Assembly: GCA_000499405.2 (NCBI GenBank) | Contig: HG738139.1 | Location: 2,584,976 to 2,648,975, forward strand | Origin: Onchocerca volvulus | Taxonomy: Eukaryota; Nematoda; Chromadorea; Rhabditida; Onchocercidae | Length of the DNA: 64,000 nucleotides | Direction of reading: 5' to 3' | Shown: one piece after another, positions 49,086-61,200 of the stretch | Layout: every line of letters begins with the position of its first letter | Position numbering within the stretch: position 1 is the stretch's first letter | Made by a program: the position numbers and the translations under genes | Notes under the pieces: model-generated | The model's input: the letters and a program-made list of their open reading frames with translations, nothing else | What the model was told of the DNA's origin: nothing | Databases searched by the model: none

Positions 49086-52000
49086 TATTAATCTTTCTAA
49101 GTCAATGTTTTCATCCTTAAGCCTATAGTTGAAAGTTATTACTCGTAACATCAAACAGACCAATGCAGTTCTCCAATTTTAATATATGATAAAACTTTGA
49201 ATTTCTTAGAAGTTATAGTTGATTAAAATTAGCATTTCAAGTAATTTAAAAAAAAAAAAAAAGATATTTCAATAAATATGAATTGCTTAAGCCTTATTTC
49301 TTAACGTCTCATTCTAGGCTAGTCTGAAAAATATGAAGCAATCAATGATACCTATCTATACTATTACTGATAATGATAGTATAGAATTATCAGTTCATGT
49401 GATAATAAACTAATCAATCAATAAGTAAACAATTTACAGTTAAAATGACTCACTTTTGCATTGAGAGTGTTATCAACGTAACGCAAAGGTCACTCGATGA
49501 CTCATACATTGCCATCTTTTCCATTTCTCCTTAAGAATATTTGAAAATGAAATAAAATTAGCCACAAGAGAGCTATCAACAATTCCTTACTCTCTAACTA
49601 ATATTATCATTCTCTAAATTATCCACAAAAAAAAGACATTTCATTACTCTCAATCACTCTTGTCATTCCGCATCTCATATCTATTATTCCTCACTCTAAA
49701 ATATGTAATTTTCTCTAATATCTCTTCTTGGACCACACTATCAACTATTACTCTCAATCACCAATTCATTCCACTACAAAATCTAATCCATCAGAAACTT
49801 CAGCATACAATATTTTGCTCCTTTTCATACTGATGTTCTATTGTGTCTTTCGTTGCTTTCTTGTCTCTTCTAATAGCATAGTGTCTCGTCTTCTATCAAT
49901 ATGCGACTTAAGGAAAGTCCGTCTAGATTACGTGAATTGATTGAGAAATTCGAGAAATTGAGTTCACGTGGTTCACGCGATTCACGTAATTCAAGAGCTT
50001 ATATATGCTATAAAGTTTTTTATAATTTGAAGTAAACAATTTTTTATTTTATGAAAATAAGTACGAGAAAAGCTCGTTGAGATGGCAAGCATAATTTGTT
50101 TATTTTGGATCAAATTTATCAACTTTTTTAATTTAATGATAAACTTTTTTAATTTATCAACAAAGTTGCTTTGATGATAAACTCTTTGGCCGATTTATTC
50201 ATAATTGATAAATTTTGATTTAGCAATTTCCATTTATCAATTTCCAAATAAACTTCAAAATTTTAAAATAACGTATCGTCGTTTAATGCTAACTTTTCCT
50301 TTTACATTCCTTGATTAGATGACTTGGAAATATGGATGAGCAGAATGATGATTGATAATTATGATAATGCTCAAAGATTATGATGATAATTTGTGATAAC
50401 GACAATGATAATACTCAAGAATTTTTGCTCAAATATTATCACTATTTATCTTATCATGACGCTAAAATAGTTGAAATTTTTCGATGCAATTAGCAATTAG
50501 TGTTACAGTAAGAATGGAAATTTCCGAATAACTAATGTTGTTCAAAGTTATTTGATAAAATTGCTACAACATTAAAATTTAGTTCAGTAATATCCTGAAA
50601 TATGAAATTATTATAAAAATAGTTGAAATATTTTATGGCAAAGAAGAAAAAAAAATGCAAAATTGGCTTCGAATTAAATTCGAATTTTGTTTGATTTTAC
50701 TGAATTTCATTAATTTATTAAAATGAAAATTCATTTCAAACAAATGTTGCTAAATGGAAATACCTTATGAATTTTGACCTCAAAGTTGATAAATATTTCA
50801 AATATATATTTATTTATTTATTTTATTTTCATTTGACAAAATATTACTAGAAAAATTTAAAAAGTTGTTTGAAATTTCGAAAAACGTGGAATTTCTTTCC
50901 GAACCATTTCATTTATGGCAAATACGGACAAATGACCACAATTGCAACAATTCCAACAATTATTTGAGTTCAGCGTAATTATTTGATTCAAAATTTAAAA
51001 AAAAAAAAAAAAAGTTTTGACAAAAAAAAATTTATACTTAAAAGAAAAAACTTTTACTTTTACCGGTATGAATTCTGATTTTTAAAATGTTCAATTTGAG
51101 TTGAAAAATTTTTTTATCCAAAATTTGCATATTTTCCACTTGCATATTCCAAATTTGCATATTTTACCATGTTTTAATTAAAAGAAGATGCGAAATTATG
51201 TTGAGCTAATTTTTGCAATTCTCCACTTAACGAATTTCCATTATTCAATGAAATATTCCGGCTTCATATGAAATTAAGTTGTTAGTTTTTCATTTCGAAT
51301 TAAAAACATAAATGTAGCAATAAAATTAATTATTTCTAATTTAATTTTATTTCTAATTTAATTTTAACAAAATTATTTCATTTTTATATTAACATACGTG
51401 CTATTTTCACAATACAATTTTAATATTAAAAATGATAAAAGTAAATTATCTCGAGATTTCCTTATGCTTGCTTTAATTTGTTAATTTAATTTATGATTGA
51501 ATTAAAAATTAAAAACAAGCAATAGCAAGATTGATTTTTGATACTAATTAGCAATGAGGAAGTATTTTATTTGCTATTATCATTTAAAATTTTACAGATA
51601 TTTTTATGATCGTTTTCGAAAAAAAATTTTTTTTTTTTTATCAATGATAATTGTTTATAAATTGATAAAAATTTCACGACATAAATATTCGTTTGTATCT
51701 TTTTTTTTCTTTTTTTTGTTATCGAATCAAAAAATTTATGATTGTTTGCTTTTTTCGTTCCTTTCTAGATGGAAACTGTTTTCTGTAATCATTCGCTTTA
51801 CTAATTTGGCAAAAATATTATTAATTTTTTAGTTTTTTAATTTCGAATAAAACAAAAATTATTAGCCAAAAATATTATTAATTTTTTAGTTTTTTAATTT
51901 CGAATAAAACAAAAATTATTAGCAAATTGGTATTTCTAAGCAAACTTAAATTGAATTTGGAATGAATGGAATTCTAAAAAAAATTATTTCTTAGCATGCT

Positions 52001-52264
52001 AAATTGTATTTTAGTAAAGCTAACGAAAATGCAATGGTTTGTTAGTTTTTCAAATTAAATTTAAATTACTTGTTAAAAAAAAAAAAAAAAGAAAGAGCAA
52101 GAGACAAAAAGAGAATAAAGTTTAGCTTTTGATCTTTGATGGATTGATTTTTAATTCTTTTTAAAATTTCGAAAAAATTTGAAATTTGCATTTTTTTCTC
52201 TTTTTTTTTTTTTTTTTAAGGAAGAAATCTAATTTTTTGTATTAAACTAATCGAAATTAATTAA
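49086..52264. promoter_or_regulatory. Divergent 5' region of TIP-1 and ABCA
   Basis: 3.2 kb between divergent genes. From 49540 to 49830 it is pyrimidine-rich with recurring ACTCTCAATCAC strings. Around 49926-49990 there is a cluster of CACGTG/TTACGTGAAT strings, partly inverted. At 51810-51922 there is a 57-bp tandem duplication. A T17 tract ending in AAG at 52204-52220 is the likely SL acceptor of the ABCA gene. No coding exon is recognisable. Confidence 0.5.
51810..51922. repeat. 57-bp tandem duplication upstream of ABCA
   Basis: Two copies of about 57 bp (51810-51866 and 51867-51922) are essentially identical and contain gaataaaacaaaaattatta. They lie about 350 bp before the ABCA start codon. 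Confidence 0.85.
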
Positions 52265-55200
52265 ATGGCGCGAAAAAAACATAATGGACGGTTGGGTCAA
52301 TTAAAATTATTACTATGGAAGAATTTACTTCAACAAATTCGTTCACCAATATTTACAATATTAGAATTTATCGTTCCATTACTACTAATTGGTACGACAT
52401 TTGGCTTAATGATTGCGGTTAGTTTTAAAAACTTTTTTTTTTTCTAAATTTTTTCTCGTAAAAATGAAAATTTTAAATTCATCAATTCAAATTTTTATTT
52501 TTAGCAATTTTATCGGCAATTTTAAATGGACCATTTCGAATATTTGCTTAAAGAAGAATTGATCTTTGATTTATTAAGTTGTAATTAGAAATTTTACTTG
52601 TGTTGCATAGTCTCACATTTCTAATGCATGATTCATTGCTTATCAGAATTGATTCATAAAATATTTTTAGCTACGAAATAAATATGAACTTTCACATCAA
52701 TCAACAACATTTAAGCCATGGATAGTTCAAGGGTCAATCAGTGATTTGATCATGCCACCAGATTTCTCAAAAATATTCGTTGTAAATTTTTATTCAAAAT
52801 AGATTTTGCAAATTAATTGCAAAAGATTAATACGAAATTATCCCCAAAAACAAGTCATCAATCATATTAATGATAAAATAATCTATTAAACACAAAAAAC
52901 GAAAAATCACTATTAATAAAATGAAATAATTTTTAATCACTAAAATGAATCATCGATCATATTTCGAATTTTATCCCAAAATAATCAAATTAAGTGTAAA
53001 AATATGATTAAAATTTCAAGAGTTATCAGAACATTTCATTAATTGCAAATTTTAATTTTTTAGAAACTATTTATTGATTAAATTTACTTTTTTTTTTTTG
53101 TTTATGTCATTTTCAGGATACCATTGTTGATACACAATATATCATAAGTGGTAAAACATTGAATGATGATTGCATGTTTTTGAATGTGACCAGACAATTT
53201 ACTGATAACAATATCACAGCAAATATTGATTTGGAAATTGTTTACACTCCAATTAATCCAGCTATTGATAAAATTATGCAAATTATTCAGGTTGAAATAT
53301 CTCTTCCTTTTATCCGGTTATCAGTAAGCAACTTGTTCGATTTTACAAAATGGAATAGATTAGTTTTAAATATTGAGCAGATTTCTGCTACTGATAATAG
53401 ATAATGAATTAGTGATAATAGAATGATGGATTAGTGATAACAGATTATAGATTAATAAATAAGATCATTTTGATAATAAATCCTTAAAATTTGCTGAATT
53501 GATAATAATACAAGAATTTATCATTTGCATACAGAAACGATTCATAAGTTCGGATTTGATTGAACAATTGGAAGATGATGAATTATTCGGGCAATTAATG
53601 AAATTTGATTCCTTCCCAAAATTAAATCCTGAAATGGCGCTTAAAATATCTTCCACAGCGAAACTTACACGTAACTTTTAAATACTGAAATTTAAATTCA
53701 TCCAAAACGATCCATTTTGAAAATTTTATTAATGATAAAAATTTTTGAAAAGGAATATGCAATTTTTGGTAAAATATACTCTTGAAATGTCTTAATTAAG
53801 TCTACTTAATATCATTTTTTTAGTAACTAATTAAAGTAAATCTAAAATTTTTATTAATTTAATTAAAATTCATTCTATCAATGAGTAGATTAAATGGAAT
53901 AATTTAACAGTTAACTCCAATAAATTTATCTGAATTTTACTGAATTTACTCGTTTTTAGACGAACCATTTACATATAAGCGTATTGTGTTAAGTATTAAC
54001 AACAGAAAATGAATTTCTCAAAATAAATATGAAATTGAAATTGATAATATAATATCTCTATCAGTTTTAACTTTTCTTCTTCAATAAGATGAAAAATTAA
54101 CTAACAGAGAGATATTTTAGCTATTAAAATTTGATAATTAATTTTTTAATTTATAATATTTCAATCGTAAATTTTAAATCTAAATTTATAGCGAAAAAAA
54201 CTGAAAATGATTTGGTGAAATACATGACAAATTCATTATCACAAACACGATGCAACAATCCCATCATCGGTATATCATTAATTATTTTACTTAATTTATT
54301 TTTGTTTCCTCATTCATTAACATATAAATTATTTACTTTTAATTATTTAAAACTGAACCTTTCTTTTTTAAAAATTTAAAAACTATCAAATTTTAATTTC
54401 TTAATTTTTATTTTTCAAATTGATGTTTAAAAAAAAGAAAAAACTTCATCAACAGTCCCACTGATCAAAACTCCATCAAGAAGTCCTATTAATCAAAATT
54501 TTACCAAAATTCCTACTGAACAAAATTTTATTAGAAATCCCATTAACCAAGACTTTATCAGATTCCTTATTGATCAAAACTTCTACAGAAATCCTATTGC
54601 TAAAACTTGATCAGAAACCTTACTGAGCAAAACTTTGAAAAAATTCTTGTTGTCCAAAATTTCATCAGAATCCTTACTGATCAAAATTTTATCGGAATTC
54701 CTGTTGATCAAAACTTCGCGAGGATCTCTATTGATTAAAACTTTACCAAAATCCCTACTGACCAGAATTTCATCAAAATTTTTATTAATTAAAATTATTT
54801 CATTTGAAATTTTTAAAATTAATTGAAATGATAGATAATTATTTTCATTTGAACAAAATAATTAAATATTCATAAAAATACTGTAAAACTTACAACAACT
54901 ATAGGTGGAATTGTTTTCGATGAACAATTCGCTAATTCAATCAATACAACTGATACTATCAGTTATACGATTCGATTATCAAATACGAAACGTCGTTATC
55001 TACCAACATTAAGTACTTTATTACCATGGAATACAAAAACTAAATTTGCTATACCTGTACGTATTGGACCCTTACATGCAATAAGTCCAAGCGGTGGAAA
55101 TCCCGGTAATTAAATTTTTATTAATAAAATTACTGTAAAACGGTTACAGTAGATAATTTTCATTGTGATACGCATTACTGTAAGTGATTACTGTAAGTAA

Positions 55201-58200
55201 TTCAAACAACAATTTGTCATTTTCTAACTTATCGAATGCCGCTTCATTGAGTTTTTTATTCCTAAATACTAAATGTAATTTATATAAAAATTAGTGTGCA
55301 TATATAACAATTATCATGAATATTATCATTAATATTAATTATTTTCAAATATTTGATAAAAAAAAGAAAACAAAAATTTTTTTTTTTTTTGCAGGTTATT
55401 GGCAAGAAGGTTTTTTAACATTGCAAAAAGCAATTGATGTCGCTATACAACAATATTTATCGAATAATTCTTTATCAAATACAACCAATAATTCAATCTT
55501 AATGGTAACTTATTAAAAACTACAATTTTATCATTAATTTCGTAATTAAATTTGCATTATTTATTGATTTACTTTTTGAAAGCATATTATAGCAAAATTA
55601 CCTCGAATGATTGCGAAAGCATAATTTTGCGAAAAAAGGAAATATAGCAAATATCATTTTGCCTTAAAAATTTCAAAATTTTCAATAATTTTCAAATTAC
55701 TGTTAATGTGACAATTGCTAGTGCTATTTTAATATGATTCTTTCATGGTGATTCTCGGGAATAAAAATTGGAATTTGAGAGATTTTCTAGCTGAAATTTT
55801 CATCATTACTATTGATTTATTGATTTTAAATTGTTGTTCAATCGTCTAATTGTCGAATTATCGATTTATTGATTGAATTATCGAATTAATCTTTTTAGCT
55901 TCAACGTTTTCCATATCCATCTTATAAAAATCTTATCATCGAACTTGCCGTATACTTTTTATCAACCGTTGTTGCATTTTCATTTTTAATCAATGTTATC
56001 TATGTTACACGTACGATTGTAACCGAAAAAGAAACGCAAATGAAGGTTTATTTAAAATTAAATTAATTCTAATTAATTAATTATGAAAAATTCCATGTGT
56101 TTATTTTATTATATCATTAAAGTTGATGTGGATTTGATAGTGAAAGTGTCAAATAATTAACTTAAATTTTTCAGTAATCAAGCAATAATTAAGCAGTCAA
56201 GCATTAAATAATTATGCAAATTAAACAATCGTAAAAATGAGATAATCATTGAAATCATAGAAATGACTGCAAATCTAATAATTAATTCAATTTTTGGTAA
56301 TTAATTTAATAATTCGAAAGTTTGATTGAAGTTGAGTATTTTCATAAAATTTACCTAGATTTAATTTACCTGATTAATAAATGATGGAAGCAAAATATTC
56401 TTATAATTTTTAATTATGTTCCAGTAAAAAGCTACATGTTATCATATTATCAAATCAATTATCATATTATATTAAGTTATCATATTGATTAAATTTAAAT
56501 TATGTTGAAAAAAAAAAAATTTTTGTTTTTCGAAAATATCAATTTTTATTGCAGTCATATATGAAAGTGATGGGCTTATCACAATGGATCTTATGGCTTT
56601 CTTATTTCATAAGTAATCTTATCAAATTATCAGTAATTGTGATTATTTTATCAGCACTTTATTACGTTATCACACCACGAAGTGATCCTACCGTAGCATT
56701 CGTTTTATTTATGCTCTATGCATTAAATGTTATATATATAGCATTTGCTGCTTCAGTTTTTCTTCAGTCCGGTAAATAAGTTTTTTTTTTCGGAAATTTC
56801 GAAAAAAAAAATGACAAAAATTTTAAAATTTAAAAAAATAATTAAAAATAAGAAAAAAAATTTTCGAAATTTAATACATTTTTTCAATATTTTTTCTCAT
56901 AAAATGAAAATATTTCGTAAATTATAATATTTTAATGTTTTTTTTTCCTCTTTTTATCTACAAACACTTTTTTTTTGAGAGAGATTTCAAACTTATTTTG
57001 AACTTAAAATTTTTTTTTTTCATCTTTATCTATAAAAATATTACTTGAGAAATTTCAAACTAATAAGTTCCAACTTAAAACTTTTCTTAGAATATTCAAA
57101 TTTAAATTAATTTAAAAATTTTCGAAATAATTTTAATTAGGTGCTGCTGCAATGCAAATTATACCATTTATATGGGTCGTATTATATGGTTGGCATTTAC
57201 TTTTCAATATTAAAGATTTAATTTCACCTTTTTCACCTTTCATCCGTTTGTTGAACTCGTTGAATCCGGATATTGCTCTCACATATGCATTAGGTTTTAT
57301 GTGTCAACATGAAACATTCGGTTAGTTTTCCTTTCAAGTATCTAAATTAAATAATTACTTAATTAATTAGAAGAAAAAATTAATTACTAATTTTTAATTA
57401 TTGAATTTTAGCAATTGGATGTTTCAGATTTTTCCCCAAGCGACACTGCTATTTACTAAGTTTAGTGATTGAAATTTCGGGCATTTCAAAGTTTTCCAAT
57501 TGAGATTTCGATATTTTCAAACTTTTAACAAAATCAAATCATTCTTCAATAATGAATTATATAATTTAGAAGTATTTTATCACATATTTTTAAAAAATTT
57601 CAAAAACTTTTCTATATTACTTTTTTGTACTCTCGTCGGTGAATACAGTAATCTGTTCGAGAAAATGATTACTAAATTAATTAAAAGAAAAACTTGATTA
57701 CTAATTTTTAATCATTGAATTTTAGCAATACAAGTGAAAAAATATGAATTGCTCATTTGTTATTAAAAATTGTAACACAGATATGATATATCTTCAATCA
57801 GATTTTAGTGATTAAAAAATTCAAGTTCAAAGTTAAATACTTCTCGAAGATTGGCACATCTTAGTTCGTAAAATTGAACTTGCGCCAACTTTTTTATGAT
57901 GAAAGTTTTACATTTCATTCCAAATTTATTCATCCTGAACTTTTGCACCTTTTTCAATTATAGGCTACGGAACAACCTGGTCCCAATTATTCGCAAATCC
58001 AACACCAGATGAACCTCTAGCAGTTGGTCATTTCATCTTGATGCTTATTTTTGATCTTATCATTTTTGCTATCATAACTTGGTATGTTGAAGCAGTGAAT
58101 CCTGGCTTTGATGGAGTACCACAGAAACCATATTTCTTCTTACAAGTGAATTTATTTTATCATTTAAAATAAAGATGCAAAACTATCAAATAGAAAAATA

Positions 58201-61200
58201 ATTAGCCAATTTATTAGCCTATCAAATATTCGACATTTACTATTTTTACCTTACTGATAAGATCTATCCAATTGTTGATAACGGACGTTTAGATTATTTA
58301 TCATCTCTTAAAGTTCATTTCATTCTAAAATAAATAAATTAACATTTTTTGTTGACTTTTAAATGCAAATGAATTTTCAACTTTTCGAAAAATACTGAAA
58401 ATTTTACATTTAATAATAAATGTTTTTTTGTTGGTAAATTTGAATTAAAAATTAAGTACTATTAGATTTATTGAACAAATTTATTAAATGCCTATTATAG
58501 CGATCTTATTGGTTTGGAAGAAATGAAATTGGAAATTCAAGCAAACATATTCAATCGAAATTAAACGATGATTCTTCATCAAATATTAATTATTCATTTA
58601 TTGAAGCTACACCAAAAACTTCGCATGCTGCTGTGGAAATCGTTGATTTGTGCAAAACTTACGAAAAAACTTTCTTGCAGAAATTTCTATTTTGTAATTT
58701 TGTAAGTTTCATTTCAAGTAATTCGATTTGTGCCAGAATTAATTGGTTCATTTGGTAAATTTTTAAACGAAATAATCCAAAGAATGAGATTAAATTACGA
58801 ACAAATGGCGAAAAATTCTGAAAGAAAATAATTTAAAAATTTGATTATCTTTCTTTTTTTTGTTGCTGTTGGAAGATTTTAATTAAACTATAAAGATTTA
58901 ATTTTCTTTTTGATTGTAAACTGTAGGATGATTGAATTTTTACTTAAATTTAATCCAATTTGTATCATATCACTCTTTATTTTAATCTTCATTTTCATCG
59001 ATTTTAAATTTTAGAAATTTTTTAAATTGTAAATTTTTAACTATAAATTATCTTGCTCCACAAATTTTCAAATATTAGAAATAATTTTTAAAATTTGTTT
59101 GTTTTTTGCTTTTTTTTTATATAGTCTAAGAAGAAAACCGAGGCTGTAACTCATTTATCTACGAAAATATATTCTGGCCAAATAACAGTCTTGCTAGGAC
59201 AGAATGGCGCAGGCAAAAGTACCGTATTTTCCATTCTTACAGGTAATCTTTTTGGCAACGAAAATTTTTTGAAATAATTTTTCTTGAAAAATTTGAAAAT
59301 TATTTTTGAAATTATACATTGTGTAAAATTTCACGACTTAAAAAGTTGTTTTTCACATTTTTTTTTCATTAAGTTTCAGAAAAATAAGAAAAAGGAAAAA
59401 ACGGAAATAAAATTATTTTTTGATAATTTCTCATGTGATCATTTATCTTTTGATAATTTCCCATGTGATAATTCATCTTTTGATGATAATTTCCCATGTG
59501 ATAATTTATCTTTTGATAATTTCCCATGTGATAATTTATCTTTTGATGATAATTTCCCATGTGATGATTCATCTTTTGATGATAATTTCCCATGTGATAA
59601 TTTATCTTTTGATAATTTCCCATGTGATAATTTATCTTTTGATAATTTCCCATGTGATAATTTATCTTTTGATGATAATTTCCCATGTGATAATTTATCT
59701 TTTGATAATTTCCCATGTGATAATTCATCTTTTGATGATAATTTCCCATGTGATAATTTATCTTTTGGTGATAATTTCCCATGTGATAATTTATCTTTTG
59801 ATAATTTCCCATGTGACAATTTATCTTTTGATAATTTCCCATATGATAATTTATCTCTTGATAATTTCCCATGTGATAATTCATCTTTTGATGATAATTT
59901 CCCATGTGATAATTTATCTTTTGGTGATAATTTCCCGTGTGATAATTTATCTTTTGATAATTTCCCATATGATAATTTATCTCTTGATAATTTCCCATGT
60001 GATAATTTATCTTTTGATAATTTCCCATATGATAATTTATCTTTTGATAATTTCCCATATGATAATTTATCTTTTGATAATTTCCCATATGATAATTTAT
60101 CTTTTGATAATTTCCCATATGATAATTTATCTTTTGATGATAATTTCCCATGTGACAATTTATCTTTTGATAATTTCCCATGTGACAAGTTATCTTTTGA
60201 TAATTTTACATGTGATAGTTTATCTTTTGATAATTTCCCATGTGATAATTTATCTTTTGATAATTTCCCATATGATAATTTATCTTTTGATAATTTCCCA
60301 TATGATAATTTATCTTTTGATAATTTCCCATGTGATAATTTATCTTTTGATAATTTCCCATGTGATAATTTATCTTTTGATGATAATTTCCCATGTGACA
60401 ATTTATCTTTTGATAATTTCCCATATGATAATTTATCTTTTGATAATTTCCCATATGATAATTTATCTTTTGATGATAATTTCCCATGTGATAATTTATC
60501 TTTTGATAATTTCCCATGTGATAATTTATCTTTTGATAATTTCCCATATGATAATTTATCTCTTGATAATTTCCCATATGATAATTTATCTTTTGATGAT
60601 AATTTCCCATGTGACAATTCATCTTTTGACAATTTCCCATGTGACAATTTATCTTTTGATAATTTCCCATATGATAATTTATCTTTTGATATTTTCCCAT
60701 ATGATAATTTATCTTTTGATAATTTCCCATGTGATAATTTATCTTTTGATAATTTCCATGAATAACTGAATATGGAAACAATATGTGAATATTTAAATGA
60801 AATTATTCAGTTTCAATATTTCGAATTAGATTTTTTAATTTATCATCAATTCAGGTGTTCGACAACCAACAAGCGGTACCGCTTATATAGAAGGTTATGA
60901 TATTCGGAAGGATCTGCCGGAAATTCAAACTCGACTTGGATTTTGTCCACAATATAATATTATTTTTGATTGCTTAACTGTTATCGAACATCTTGAATTC
61001 TTTTGCAAGGTATTTTCTGGATGAAAATAACCGGAAATTATTTGGCTCTAACTGATAATGTCCAGAAATTGTCGAAAAGTTGAAATACTTCTGAAACAAT
61101 ATTAATCTTTAATTCAGAAAATGAAGCATTTAAGTCAAGTTTTTTAGCAATCTGATGAAATGGAACTTTTTAATAAACATTTTAGAAAATAAACTTTGTT

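Noticed and set aside
59284..60765. 493-codon plus-strand open frame and the overlapping minus-strand frames
   Set aside because: They are the translation of an intronic minisatellite. The flanking ABCA exons join in phase across it, and the exon 14 frame meets a stop soon after the donor.
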